Below, piece by piece: positions 35,511-48,955 of a DNA stretch of 64,000 bases. The notes under the pieces are model-generated. The model was given only the letters and a program-made list of their open reading frames with translations. It was not told where the DNA came from and did not search any database. Position 1 is the stretch's first letter, and each line of letters starts with the position of its first letter. The position numbers and the translations under genes are program-made. Location of the stretch: assembly GCA_023333565.1 (NCBI GenBank), contig JAJKFH010001382.1, positions 49,694-113,693 on the forward strand, in the 5' to 3' direction. This DNA is from Puffinus mauretanicus. Its lineage: Eukaryota > Chordata > Aves > Procellariiformes > Procellariidae.

Positions 35511-38500
35511 TCTAAACTTGAATGAATTTGGAATTTCTGATACAATACCCCATGCCTTTTCCCCATGCCCTCCAACTGAAAATGACCTTGGACAGAAGAC
35601 TGAATAAGCTCTTAAGAAACTGCTTGCCTCCTCACATTTTTATTGATTACAAAGAGATAAACCAAGACACACAATTCACTTATGTCTTTCTTATTATTTA
35701 CAAGGTTGCAAATTAAATTTCAGCCAAAATATCTCTACGGACTTTGGTGTATTTCAGTCTTCAGGGTGAGGAAAATTTCTGAGGTAAATTAGGTTACCTG
35801 AGTAAGACTCCACAATGCAGCTGTAATCTGTGGATCATATACCTTGTATTATGATCAGAGGCAAGAAACAAATCTTGCTGCAGAACAACAACTATGCATC
35901 TAAAAGATAATGCTTCAAAGGACAAACTAATTTAGATTTTAAGCATCTTATAAAGTTTTCCACTGTTAGGTCATTAATAGACTGTTGTAATAGTTTCAGG
36001 CATACTATCCACAGTTTATCTGTTAAATATAATTTGACTCAGTATTACTGGTGGTTATACTATAATTACGACTGGTGGTATGAGGAAAAAATTTACCTAA
36101 GATCTTCATTTTACTGTTTCTTCTCAGTTCTGTATTACCGATCCTACATATTTTCTTCCTCTATTCCACTACCCTTAAGCTTCAGTTTGGATTTTTTTTC
36201 AGGTTATTTGATGGTATAATTTAACTGGGACTACAGGTGGTTTAGGGTAATTCAGATAGATGTGACTGAATAGTGTGCTCACTGCATCCAAATAGAGTAA
36301 AGAAGGGGCTATGGCTTTGGCATACATCAGCATACAAATTACAGTTTACCTGCAGGCAACTGATTTGGCACTGTTTTATGGCATATGTTTATCTATAAAC
36401 ATGTGCAGTGTATACCAATCGGTACAGTAAAGCGGCCTGCCAAGTCCAATCAATTTGCACTGGATAATGCTGCCCTGTTTCCATTGTGGTTATCCCCTGG
36501 CTTTGTGCTGAGGGATGTCAGTGTGGCACAAGAGCCACACTGGTGGGGTGGCTTCTGTGGAGGACTCCCATCCTGCTCTCCAACATTATATTCTTGTACA
36601 CATAAACACTTATCTGTAGGGACTGGACTGTAAGAATGACTGCCAGTGAATATTTCCTCTTAGGTATTGGAACTACTTCTTTTCCTTCTGTTTCTTTTCT
36701 CTCAAAATTGATTCCCTTTTTTTACTGTAGCATTTTTCTGGCTCTGGTTTTATTTTTTTTCTTATTGTCACTTTTCTTACTGGGCACTTCTCTAGCCTGC
36801 TTTTCTACTAACATGGCTGTTCCCTGAAAGTAAAAGTCCCTTTGACCTCTGCATTAGTGTCATGGGGATTAAATAAAATCACTGAACTGTTTAACTTTGT
36901 AAATTCTAGCTTAAGTGCTCTGGAGTGTGGCTATTTTATTAACTAAACCCCTGAGTGTATTATTATATTTATTTCTTTCACACACTGTTACTCACGACTG
37001 ATGAAAGAGTAACTTCGTATACATTTAATATAAAATAAAAGCCCATTGCCATGAGGAATTTATCATTTACGTTCAACAGACAATATGGGAAAATGCAAGA
37101 GATTTCTCTGGTTTTGGTCAGTGATTTCACTGCAGTTAATATTTCACCATGGGAACCTAAGCTTATCTACAAGATACCTTCTGCTGACATTATCTGTTTT
37201 GAATTTCTGATAGTTCCACTCTTACTTCCATTCTTAGAAGTGTGAATATTAATGACAGCAGAAGGACAAAGGAGGCTTGAAATATTAAGCAAAACAGAAC
37301 CAGTATTTTGAACCACAAAATTATTGATGTTTTAAGGGGTTCTTAAAGAAGGTCTAGACAAAGGCAATATGCAGACTAATCTCCTAAAATTATCTATAAT
37401 AAGAAAGTTTCTGTCTCTGTATTCTAATCAGAGAAGAACCAAAACACCAAAAGTGAAGTAAGTTTAATTTTTTTAAGGAAAATTTCTGTCTATTTATGTT
37501 TATGAGAAAGTGTCTTAAATGAAAGCTACATTCTACCTACACTGAAAACTGGAACAGAATTAGTCTTGATTTTAATAGCCTTAAGCTCATATATTTCATT
37601 AAAAGTTGTATGTTTATTATTAACTTAGCCTACCTATCCACTGTTCCTTATCTTCACATTTTGTAATGACATTGTCTCTCCTTAGTGCTTATTTTCTCCC
37701 CAGCTCCCTCTTTGTTCATTGGGTGGTAAAGGCAGCAGTCATCCCCCTCTGCAGACCAAGCATCACAAGCTCCTTCCGACTCCTCTCATAAGATCATCTC
37801 ATCATTCCCTTAATTGTTCTTGTAGCACTCTGCAAACAGCTCTGTCAGGAGAACATGAACATGTGTTCTAAATATCAACAGCAAGATTTATCACAGATCT
37901 ATATATTTTTATTAGCACTAGGAGATACACACAATAACAAAAGATTCTTCAGCTATTAAAATTGAAAAGGAAAGTAGAAATAGGAAGTATGGCTGCAGTG
38001 CAGTTACAACTGGGTAGAGAAGGATACCATTATAATATATAAGTGTCTAGTGTCGTTTGAGAGATACCTTTTTTTTATTATATTTGTAGAACCTTTGCTA
38101 ACTCTTAATATCCTTTTGTGATGTTTGTTCATTCAGTTGGAGATGTAGCACTCCAACCTAGTTTGTTATGATTGCTTCAGGTACAGATAAGTATAATATC
38201 TTTGATTTTATAGAAAAAGAAGTCCAGAAAGCCTCAGCATTTGAATCCCCTCCTTCTCAGTCTATTGAACTGATTAATGAACTCTCTCCCTTGACCAATG
38301 TTTTTTGGTTTTTGAGCTCCAAGCTTTAGATATTCCATCTGAATACAACCAATGACTAGTCAGTCCAAAATTTTTCTCTGTGACTAGCTCTTCCATAAAG
38401 TCTACAACCACCTCAACTAAAATTGCCAGTACTTCCTAAAATAAATTAAAAAAAACTTTTGGGTTAATTCCATGACAATTGTGGCTATCTCATTCACTAA

Positions 38501-41500
38501 TATCTGGAATACAGTATTACTATCATTTGGTTTCTAATTAATAGCTGAGAATGCCATTATAACATATTCCAGTAGTATTTATTTCTCTAACACTTTTTTT
38601 TTTCCTTTTTGTTAACAGATACAAATCTGATCACATCTAAACTATCTCTTTGACTTTATGGTGAAATCTCCAGCATTATACCAGTTTATATTATCTTATT
38701 TTCCTAAACTGTTTTTGACCCGAATGAATTTTATTGTAGTCCTTTTTTCGTATCAGAAATAGTGTTAATAACACTAGCATACATGGCTAATCCATGCTTT
38801 TTCTTTCTTCACTATTTTTTTCAACAGCTCACACCCTTGCTATACTATCATGATTCTGTTACTTCAGAAAATTCTCCATTTTCTTGCCTTGGTTAATTGC
38901 TTTAGTGTGCAACTTCATAGTTATTCCTAAATGATCTCACCCATTTTGTCATTAAACTAGACAGTTTGTTAACTAAATTCATCATGTGTCTAACTTTATT
39001 CACAAATCAGGGTTGTTTTTTTTCTTGCTGTCATCACCATCTAGCTGTGCTGTTCTCTTTTCTTTTTTTTTTTTTAGTAAGAAAAAAGATTTCTTCTTCT
39101 CCCTAAATGTTTTACACTGAGACACAAAGCTTTTGTTCTGTAAATACCATATAGTTTCTATAATGCACAAAAAGAAAGCAAAATACAGACCTGAAGTACT
39201 AGAAATTACATCATTCAAAACACATGGGAGCACAAAAATAGATTCTCTTACTCCAGAGGAGTTAAGTGTCTTGTTCTCAAAAAAAGAAGTCTGCTCTGCT
39301 TACATCTTTCTCGTCTCTAGGTGTCCGCTTTCAAGTGCCTTTTACTTAACTATGCGCTTGAGTAAGCCACAGAACACTTTCAATAAAACTAACTGTCCCA
39401 TTATTATTAAAATAATTTGCAGGAAGAAAGTACTTAAAGTCAGGCTTCTTTAACCTTCTTATTCTAAGTATTAGACTTGCTTAAATACTTCTAAAATCGT
39501 TATTCAAAATGGCTGAATATATGTAAGCTGAACAGGATTGTGCTCTGAATGTAAAACAGAAGCCATCTAAGATCATTACACAATCACATACTTTCCTGTG
39601 ACATTTCAAAAGGAATTTGGTTATCATACAGGAAGCTACTATAGTCAAAATTTCTCTTGGATCTTTGTTTTTCAGTTTTGTTGGTGCTTTTCAATTTGCT
39701 CTCACTTCACACATTCTTCTTTTTATTCCATTCGGATTGCCACAGAAACATTTCTTGTCCTTCTGTTAAAGATGTGAAATATTTTGACCCATATTTACAG
39801 CAAAGTCGAACAGAAATTAAAATACAGCACTTGGAAAACTTATTTCTTATTGCACAGATTTATAGTATTCTATTAAGAGATTCTATACATAGCAAAGGGA
39901 CTCATAGAAAAATTTTATTTTAGTTGTTTTTATCTTGATAATATATAATAACTTTGGCTGAAATGCTCCAAGAGAAGTGTCTGATTTAGACTTCCACTTC
40001 ACTCAGTGTTTTTTGCCCCTTTGGTGAATTTTTCTTCTTCATGTCAGCTTCAGTGAATTAGTTGCTTTCAAGAATGAGGAATCAGGGCAATGTATTGCTT
40101 GGTTCTCATTGAAAATAACCAATTATTTGTTTCTCTGTGAAATCTTATCTCACCTCACTGCTTTGGATCAGAGTCTTAACTTATTCAGTCAGTTACCCTG
40201 TGACTGACAACTGCCATTTCAGTGGAAATCTGCACTTTCAGATTTTCAGGCTGTTATATGTCTTTGCAAAATTTAAACTTATAGATGTTAAGTAAAGACC
40301 TGCCTGGTCCCTAAAGTACCTGATAATTCATCTGCCAATAAAATTATCTGCCCTCCAGCTTAGATTATTTTCTCTTCAATTTTTGTGTCCACTGTTCTTC
40401 TGGATATAAAATATGATAGAAGGAATAAGAAATTATCTCAGTCCTGTTGCTGCTGCTGTTTGGTCTTAGAAATACAGAGCAAACATATCAAAAAAAAGAG
40501 AAGAATTTGGAATGCATAATTTGGAAGGACAAAACTAATGAGGACACTAGTAGGAGGACATAGGATTGGCTTAAAAGGGAGACGAGCACTGAAATTCAGC
40601 TGTTCAGGCTGGGACTGCCAAGCAAATAAGGGAGTCATTGTAAAGCAAATGTCTGAAGGGGTTAAAGACCTTATGCTAGGCTAAAGCCCAGAATTGTAGC
40701 GGAATTAGGCTAGGGATAATGCGGTTGGGACTATGGATGGAACAGCAAACGAAATATTGTTTTGGAAACTGATAGTAAATATTCCTAAAGAACCTGGAAT
40801 GTACTAGTCTGGATTACTAAATTTTTTACCTTTTCATGAATATCCATGAAACTAATTGATAAACCTGTTTCAAGTATGATATAAGCAGAAGATAACTGTT
40901 TAGTATCATACTAATTATTTGACATAGGAAAAGTTTCAGCAGCTTCTAATTTCTGGATTCCAGAGTCAGGGACAGAAGGCTTTGAAGTATGTAGTTAAAA
41001 GACAGCAGAAACTGCACTGAATCTGGGCTAGAAAAATGAGAAACTTCAGGCCTTGAACCTGAGCTACTCTGCGCAAAATTTCTGCTATAAGGAGCAACGT
41101 CAAGTGCTTTCTTCTCAGTGCAGAGATGAAATACTTTTAAAATAATACCAATATAGTGGGTAATGTTCTGCTTTTCACTCTGATTTAGGGTTCATAGCAG
41201 TGCTGCATTATTGCCAGGAATCAATGGAACACAAGAAATGTCATCTTTTCATCTTTTGCCACACCAGCTAATACCTGTCAGGTACCTTCACTGAATGAAT
41301 AGAATAATTAATATTTTCAGAGCCAGGGGTTAATTCAGCAGTTCTATTATAAGACATCAAAGAAAACATCAAAAAAAAATGCAATTTCAAGCTAATACAT
41401 TATTTCAGAGATTACTACTGAAGGCATACTTTTAACCTTTTTTTTTTTTTCCTTTTTTTCGTAAAGCTATATTTTAACACTGTGTAAATCTATGTAAAAT

Positions 41501-43149
41501 TATATTTCAATTTAGTAATCTTGTAACAACAGATTTTCGTTTAAAGTACTGGAGTATGTAGATTAGTGACTTCTCCTACATGTAGTCCTCAAAAACTTTT
41601 CAGGCAGCTCTCAAAGTGGTAGTTCATCACACAATGTCCTTTCCATCTAACAGAAGAAGGAGATGTGAAAAAGAATTTAGTGAAGAGTGAACAGGAAGAT
41701 CAACTTGCTTTCAGAAGAGACTTATTGCATTAAAGGTGACTAAGATAAATCACATCTCATGAAGAACATCTGTTTCATGTGCAAGGAATTGCCACCTTTA
41801 ACATAACAAAAAGAAAGAAACACCACGGACAAAGAAGAGAACAGGGACTCCAGGCTGCTGACAGCTCCTCATCAAGTGAATAGGAAGGACAAAGGGACCA
41901 GAACAGTAGTAACACAATCCATCAGAGGCCTGTAGCTTGAAACCTGTGGCATCGTTCTTGCACAAATCACAGGGAAGAAAAGTGGGGAACAGAGGGTAAC
42001 AGCCACTAGTTGTAACATTCTGTGAAGGGGTTCCAAAGTCCATCGCCTATTCTTTAGATGACCTAGTCCAGAAAGACCGGTTACTCTCAAAGAAAGCTCT
42101 TAACTGTGACACCTATGATTTCTCAAACTCTAGAAGATTCACCTTCTGAGCTGTCTTCCATATCTCAAGTCTGACAACTCCTGTGGGATACTTTGTCCCA
42201 CAAGCCCATTTGTCTCTTATAACTACTCTGAAGAAGACTTTCTGTGAGGAGGCAGATAGCTCTTCTATAAATGGCAAGAAACTGTTACTCTCACTTTCAG
42301 AGGCAATAGTGACTCCACCAATCGAAACAAGGACAAAAAAATAATACTTATGAAAGTCCATTCTTGCTACCATTCTTCCAAATTAATATAGGAATTTTCA
42401 CTCCACTCAAAACAAGGTTTTCATTTGCTGAAACCATTACCATTCTCTGTCTTTTGAAGAATTAAAAGAGGTATCTCATTTTCTTCAATAAGTTCTGTAT
42501 TGTGAGATATATACTGTACTGAGAAGTGGACAATGGGAAAGCATCTCATTAGTGCATTTTGATGGACTAGGAGAAAGTGAGAAAAGGTATACAGTATACT
42601 GCTTGAATAGCAGGAAAAGTGCAGTGTGCAACCTCTCCATGTTGCCAGTTAAGTGGATGGCATATCTAATCAAGATTATAATAAAAAAGGATGAATACTC
42701 ACAGATCTCACAAGGTCTTATTATTTCTTCGGTACACATCCCATACAAATTCTGCTTTTTAACACAGAACAGATGGAAAAGTATCTTACTGCTTTCCTTG
42801 GTATCATGAGAAGAAAATATAAGTACACAAAGCCTTCCTGCATGATACATTTAACTTTTGATTCCAGGATGATCTCAGAAGTTAACTTTAGGATAATAAT
42901 GTTATTCTGAACCATGACTTCCGGGGACTCTTGAAGTAAAATGTTACTACGCTAATGAATTACTCAAAGGAAGAATTCTGTAATTTGTTTACAAGAGAGT
43001 AAACCATGCCATTGGCCTTCCAGTGTAAGCATGAATGACAATCAGATAAATTGATTGACCCATGTGAAAAATGTTCGAATTTCACACTGACATAACAAAA
43101 TAATCAACAGTGTAATTCAGACAGGGATATGGACGCTTACTGTACAGCA

Positions 43150-43620
43150 TGAATAAACCACTTGTGTCTGAGTGTCCAGGAGCAACCACACTGCCCTGTG
43201 AGGGGAACAAGGCAGGAGCTGAGGGGGACCCCAGCACAGATCATGCCCTCCTGAGCAGATGCAGTCCCATATAGACTGACAACAGCAGGCAGAAGCAAGG
43301 GCTGGAAAAGGTGTACGTCAACAGCATCAGACAAGGCAAAGGAACAAACCAGGTCCAAAGTCCATTTTGTACAAGTAGAAGTAAAAGGAGACAGGACTTC
43401 TGTCCAGATGGACTCCAGGTCTATTCAGAAACAAGGACTGCAAACCAACACAACTACAGCATAACCCAAGCCAGGACTAAAGGCCCACCCAGCTGACCTT
43501 AAATGGAGCCCCTGGGCCCATGAAAGGCAGGGGAAACCCCAGGTGAGGCTGGTCAGGACCATTAAGGTGTTCAGGAGGCTGACACTCAGACCCTTTGGTT
43601 TACAATCAGCTCAAAATTGA
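43150..43620. other. Unidentified GC-richer segment next to a solo LTR
   Basis: This segment is clearly richer in G and C than its AT-rich flanks and has few long A/T runs. Its texture is that of an older repeat or an exonic remnant, but I recognise neither. Open frames are short (60-73 codons). Confidence 0.4.
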
Positions 43621-43669
43621 AAGGTCCAGGGTACATAAATGACCACTGTAATTTGGTGGGAATTACATC

Positions 43670-44222
43670 TGTTGTGGTTTAACCCGGCAGGCAGCCAAAC
43701 ACCACACAGCTGCTCACTCACTTCACCCCTCCTCAGAGAGATGGGAGAGAGAATAGGAAAAAAAAAAAGTAAAATTCGTGGATTGAGGTAAAGACAGTTT
43801 AATAGGACAGAAAAGGAAGGGAAAATAATAATAATAACAATAATAATAATGATAAAAGAATATACAAAATAAGTGATGCACAATGCAATTACTCACCACC
43901 CACTGACAAATGCCCAGCCAGTTCCCAAGCAGGGGTCATCACCCCCTGGCCAACTCCCCCCAGCTTCTGTACTGAGCATATTGTCATATGGTATGGAACA
44001 CCCTTTTGACCAGTTTGGGTCAGCTATCCTGGCTGTCTCCCCTCCCAACTTCTTGCTGGCAGGGCAGGAGAAGCTGAAAAATCCTTGACTAGTGTAAACA
44101 CTACTTAGCAACAACTAAAACATCAGTGTGTTATCAATACTATTCTCATACTAAATCCAGAACACAGCACTATACCAGCTACTAGGAAGAAAATTAACTC
44201 TATCCCAGCCGAAACCAGGACA
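43670..44222 (-). mobile_element. Solo ERVL-like LTR (type II centre)
   Basis: A 553-bp reverse LTR from TGTTGTGGTTTAACCCGGCA to CCCAGCCGAAACCAGGACA (plus strand). The exact 5-bp duplication ACATC lies at 43665-43669 and 44223-44227. It contains an AAT-rich simple repeat (about 43826-43856) at the position corresponding to the ATT-rich part of the provirus LTR. The CRE-like site is strongly decayed (ATTGTCAT on the plus strand). Confidence 0.95.
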
Positions 44223-44227
44223 ACATC

Positions 44228-44852
44228 TCAATGTTTAAGTCCTTTTGAGAAACTATGAGAACTATTTCAACTTCCCAATAGTTTCAAAATTGTGTGTCTT
44301 TCATGAAAGATTGCTCAGGAAATACAGGAACCAAAAATTATGTTGAGTAAACAAGACCAAATTTGTGAAACATGTCTAGTTAGTTAATACCCAAGTCAAG
44401 ATGATGATATTGCTTACCTACTAATGCTGTATTAAGATTAAAAATTTAGAGATACTATATGTATGAAAAAAACAGTAAGATGTTACAAGGAAAGTGTATA
44501 TCTATGTATACAATCCAAGAGATCAAAGTTCAGATACTTTCAATTAACCATGAGATCTTTATATTCATGTTCCAATTTGCCTGCTGAAGTGTGTTATTGC
44601 TTTCTTGAGTGGGAGAAAAACAATTTTTATTTGTATAGCACCTTTTTTATAGCAGCAATTTGGGTAAAATATATGTAAGTGCAATGATAAAATGAACCTA
44701 TCAGACTCATTAGAGCGGTCAAATCCTTCTACTTCAAGCTGGCAACACACTGCATTTCGGGGATTTGTTAGCGATACCTACAAGCAATTGTAGGAAAAAA
44801 CTAAGTATTCTTACCCTAGGCAAAATGTTGATTAGATGACCTACTGAGACTT
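44228..44852. other. AT-rich DNA between solo LTR and CR1
   Basis: Nothing recognised. Confidence 0.5.
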
Positions 44853-44922
44853 AGAATCATAGAATCATAGAATCATTAAGGAATCATCGAGCCCAACCGT
44901 TAACCCAACACCACCATACCCA

Positions 44923-46842
44923 CTACACCATGTCCCTAAGCGCCTCATCTACACGTCTTTTAAATACTTCCAGGGATGGTGACTCAACCACTTCCCTGGG
45001 CAGCCTGTTCCAAGGCCTGACCACTCTTTCAGTAAAGAAATTTCTCCTAATGTCCAGTCTAAACCTCCCTTGGTGCAACTTGAGGCCATTTCCTCTCATC
45101 CTATCGCTAGTTACTTGGGAGAAGAGACCAACACCTACCTCGCTACAACCTCCCTTCAGGTAGTTGTAGAGCGCGATGAGGTCTCCCCTGAGCCTCCTCT
45201 TCTCCAGACTAAACAAGCCCAGTTCCCTCAGCTGCTCCTCATAAGACTTGTGCTCCAGACCCTTCACCAGCTTCATTGCCCTTCTCTGGACATGCTCCAA
45301 CACCTCCATGTCTTTCTTGTAGTGATGGGCCCAAAACTGAACACAGTATTCGAGGTGCGGCCTCACCAGTGCTGAGTACAGGGGCACAATCACCTCCCTG
45401 CTCCTGCTGGCCACACTATTTCTGATACAGGCCAGGATGCCATTGGCCTTCTTGGCCACCTGGGCACACTGCCAGCTCATGTTCAGCTGGCTGTCAATCA
45501 GCACCCCCAGGTCCTTTTCCTCCGGGCAGCTTTCCAGCCACTCTTCCCCAAGCCTGTAGCGTTGCCTGGGGTTGTTGTGGCCGAAGTGCAGGATACGGCA
45601 CTTGGCCTTGTTGAACCTCATACAGTTGGCCTCGGCCCATCGATCCAGCCTGTCCAAGTCCCTCTGCAGAGCCTTCCTACCCTCCAGCAGATCAACACTC
45701 CCACCCAAACTACTGAGGGAGCACTCGATCCCCTCATCCAGCTCATTGATAAAGATATTGAACAGGACCGGCCCCAGTACTGAGCCCTGGGGATCACCGC
45801 TTGTGACCGGCCGCCAACTGGATTTAACTCCATTGACCACAACTCTCTGGGCTCGGCCGTCCAGCCAGTTTTTTACCCAGCGAAGAGTGCACCTGTCTAG
45901 GCCGTGAGCCGCCAGCTTCTCTAGGAGAATGCCGTGGGAGACAGTGTCAAAGGCTTTACTGAAGTCCAGGTAGACCACATCCACAGCCTTTCCCTCATCC
46001 ACTAGGCGGGTCACCTGGTCATAGAAGGAGATCAGGTTGGTCAAACAGGACCTGCCTTCCATGAACCCGTGCTGGCTGGGCCTGATCCCCTGGTTGTCCC
46101 GCACATGGCTCGTGAGCACCATCAAAACGAACCACTCCATGATCTTCCCCAGCACCGAGGTCAGGCTGACCGGCCTGTAGTTCCCCGGATCCTCCTTCCA
46201 GCCCTTCTTGTAGATGGGCGTCACATTGGCAAGTCTCCAGTCGTCCGGGACCTCCCCAGTTAACCAGGACTGCTGGTAAATGATGGAGAGTGGCTTGGCA
46301 AGCTCCTCCGTCAGTTCCCTCGGCACCCTCGGATGGATCCCACCTGGCCCCATAGACTTGTGAGCGTCCAGGTGGCATAGCAGGTTGTTAAGTTCTTCCT
46401 CTTGGATTATGGAGGGTTTATCCTGCTCGCCGTCCCTGTCTTCCAGCTCAGGGGGCTGAGTACCCTGAGGATAACTGCTCTGACTCTTAAAGACTGAGGC
46501 AAAGAAGGCGTTAAGTACCTCAGCCTTATCCTCGTCCTTGGTGGCAACATTTCCCCCCGCATCCAATAAAGGATGGAGATTCTCCTTAGCTCTCCTTTTG
46601 TCATTAATATACTTGTAAAAGCTTTTTTTGTTGTCTCTCACGACAGTGGCCAGGTTGAGTTCTAGCTGGGCTTTTGCCTTTCTAATTTCCTCTCTGCACG
46701 ACCTAACAAGATCCCTGTACTCTTCTTGAGTTGCCTGCTCCTTCTTCCAAAGGTGATAAACTTTCCTTTTTTTCCTGAGTCCCAGCCAGAACTCCCCGTT
46801 CAGCCAGGCTGGTCGTCTTCCCACCCGTTCTTCTTGCGGCAC
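44923..46842 (-). pseudogene. CR1 ORF2 fragment: reverse transcriptase lacking the catalytic DD box
   Basis: A 639-codon open frame, read here from a GTG; the true ORF2 start lay far upstream and is lost. Residues 1-170 are the linker after the endonuclease. The RT core follows: [11 protein letters not shown] near 162, [10 protein letters not shown] at 221-230, motif [12 protein letters not shown] at 291-301 with Asp293, then [11 protein letters not shown] at 348-358 (SGVPQG is usual). Motif C, a YADD/FADD box expected near residue 377, is absent: SLS runs directly into [12 protein letters not shown] short in-frame deletion near 45711 explains this. The C-terminal part reaches the usual [18 protein letters not shown] end and a TAG. 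In known CR1s this enzyme copies the element RNA at a nicked target. This copy cannot be active without the metal-binding Asp pair. Confidence 0.92.
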
Positions 46843-47157
46843 ATGGGGTCAGCCCGCTCCTGCGCCTTTAAGACTTCCTTCTTGAAGAATGTCCAGCCTT
46901 CCTGGACCCCTTTGCCCTTCAGGACTGTCTCCCAAGGGACCCTCTCGACCAGTGTCCTGAGCAGGCCAAAGTCAGCCCTCCGGAATTCCATGGTAGAGGT
47001 TTTGCTGGCCCCCCTCCTTACTTCACCAAGTATTGACTATTCTACCATTTCATGGTCGCTAAGCCCAAGCCAGCCTCTGACCACCACATCTCCCACCAGT
47101 CCTTCTCTGTTTGTGAACAGCAGGTCAAGTGAGGCACCTCCCCTAGTAGGCTCGCAA
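46800..47157 (-). pseudogene. CR1 ORF2 endonuclease C-terminal remnant, frameshifted
   Basis: Minus-strand translation gives LLFTNREGLVGDVVVRGW and LSDHEMVE, then a TAG, then MEFRRADFGLLRTLVERVPW. This is the end of the APE-type endonuclease domain and the linker. The reading frame differs from that of the downstream RT frame, and the switch lies at about 46820-46845. The upstream endonuclease residues are lost by truncation. Confidence 0.75.
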
Positions 47158-48704
47158 ATATGTTATACAAAAACATATTCATATGAATATTTTTCCTCAT
47201 CTTTCATTGAAGTTTCAAGACTTTAGTTGTCTTTCAAACTCCACAGAATTTATAAAAAATAATACAAAGTTAGATACCTTAAAAGAAAATGTTATCACTA
47301 ATAACTTCACAATCCAAATCTCTGAAGAAAAAGAATAAATGTCACCTTCACTCAACTGAGCTTCATCTTCAGTTTTAGTTGGTGCATTCATAACTGAATT
47401 TTTAAAAATTAAATTTATAGAAATTATCTCTTCCTTTATTTTGGCTTTAGCTAATTAAACTAAATAGAGGAAAGCATTCTCAATATGATATTAAAAATAA
47501 AATAATAGATTCAAATATCAAAGTTATAATCATTAATAATGATAATAATAATAATGATTATTAATGGTAATAATAATATAAAACACAAACACACATCCCC
47601 CATATAGCCCCAATTTGTGGCTTGGACATGAAAGGATTTTGAAATACCTGGTGAAATATGATATATTAAATGTGGTGCTTGATTCATCAGGGGCCCAATG
47701 TGGTAATAAAAAGGTTATAATTAGGCAATGTGGTCTAAATAATACATGTACAAGATTTAAAAGATGCTGAGCAAATCACTTCACCTCTTGTGTTTCAATT
47801 ACTTTCTCTGCAAAATAGGGATTATGAAGATAATTATCTCATTTGTAAGCAGTTTGAGATCTGCAAGTAAAGAACAAAATACAAATGCAAGGTGTTACTC
47901 TCAACATCAATGGCAATTAGATTTGATCCTAAGAAATGTAAATTAGGGTAGCTCTACTGATTTTAATGGAATTATACTAGTTTGTAGTTAACTTTAGAAA
48001 AGACTGACTAAGAAGCTGTGGTAATTGAAATGCACAAAGACATAGGATCATTATTAAATAAAAACAGACAAACAAATGTTTCACAGATTACCTGGAACAC
48101 TCATGCTAAAGTGTCTTTTAATAACACCTCACTCCGTCTTTCTCCCTGTGAAATGTGCTAGAGCTAGAAGCACAGGGGAAAAGACAGAAATAAAGTGATC
48201 TGGTATGTGTATGTTATTTTAGTTTCTAGTAAAATTAAGAGAACACAATAATTGCAGAGGGATTCTCAATGGAAAGAACAGGAATCAAAATGACCATGAA
48301 GACTGAAATGTTTTTCTAAATATTCCTTTACCTCAGTTGTGAGCTTCACTTATGCAAATATGTAAGGTAAACTGGTATATTTGCCACAATATTACTACGC
48401 TCTATTATGCTCCTTTTTTTTTTAGTAAGTAAGTATGACTGAAAAATTAAAACCTTATAAAATTAAAATGCTATCAACATTATTCTAGAAGTAGTGGTGC
48501 AAATTTACTCTCTGGAAATTCAAATTATTGCATAACTTTTTTTTGGAAGATACATTAAAATTAGTTCTATTAGAAAAGGTCACATGTAGTTGTCTTACTT
48601 ATATCGTGAGCATTTTCCACCACAGAAATAAGATACTGCTGCTGTTCTAAAGTCTTTCTTTAGATCTGAGATCATCATAGACAGATGGTCAGAAAGCTGT
48701 CTAG
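47158..48704. other. AT-rich DNA between CR1 and provirus
   Basis: Apart from the AAT-rich microsatellite at 47534-47579, nothing recognised. Confidence 0.5.
47534..47579. repeat. (AAT)n/(GAT)n imperfect microsatellite
   Basis: Imperfect tandem trinucleotides, mostly AAT with interspersed GAT. Confidence 0.9.
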
Positions 48705-48934
48705 CATATTGTCCCGGTTTCGGCTGGGATAGGGTTAAATTTCTTCCTAATGCTGTGTTTTGGATTTAGTACGAGGAGAATGTTGATAACACACTGATGT
48801 TTTCAGTTGTTGCTAAGTGCCCTCCTAGTCCAAGGACAGCTCCCATGCCTACTGACTGAGCTAGGTACACAAGATGGGAGGGAACATAATCAGGACAGCC
48901 AGCCCAGCTGGCTAATGGGGTATTCCATACCATG

Positions 48935-48955
48935 TGACGTCATGCTCAGTATATG
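48935..48955 (+). promoter_or_regulatory. Consensus CRE (TGACGTCA) and TATA-like box in 5' LTR
   Basis: The palindromic CRE TGACGTCA lies at 48935-48942 and a TATATG box at 48950-48955. TGACGTCA is the known CREB/ATF site. The solo LTR at 58290 also has the exact 8-mer (58619-58626). Other copies have one- or two-base decayed forms. Use in vivo is inference. Confidence 0.7.

Larger units (their letters stand above)
32075..43080. other. Long AT-rich DNA, no gene recognised
   Basis: About 11 kb without a supportable gene. Low-complexity patches lie at 33320-33398 and 35434-35510, with poly-T tracts near 32509, 39061 and 41440. Minus-strand frames of 72-121 codons at 41798-42850 have no recognised domain; one (42113-42373) starts with a hydrophobic signal-like stretch, but nothing else supports a gene. 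Confidence 0.45.
44853..47157 (-). mobile_element. CR1 LINE, 5'-truncated, with long RT open frame
   Basis: This is a 2.3-kb CR1 retrotransposon on the minus strand. The left end has three AGAATCAT octamers, the complement of the CR1 tail. The 3' UTR is short and ORF2 follows. The right end breaks off in the endonuclease domain near 47157. In the region 47040-47157 the minus strand encodes LLFTNREGLVGDV and then LSDHEMVE, which includes the SDH motif of APE-type endonucleases. An in-frame TAG follows SDHEMVE. The frame shifts near 46830. Family full length is about 4.5 kb, so roughly the 5' half is missing. It is better preserved than the other CR1 pieces in the window. Confidence 0.95.

Noticed and set aside
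42113..42373. 86-codon minus-strand frame with a signal-peptide-like start
   Set aside because: One hydrophobic stretch alone is weak; no promoter, splice site or family match is visible.
44930..46604. Several plus- and minus-strand frames overlapping the CR1
   Set aside because: They are other-frame readings of the CR1 RT frame on the minus strand.
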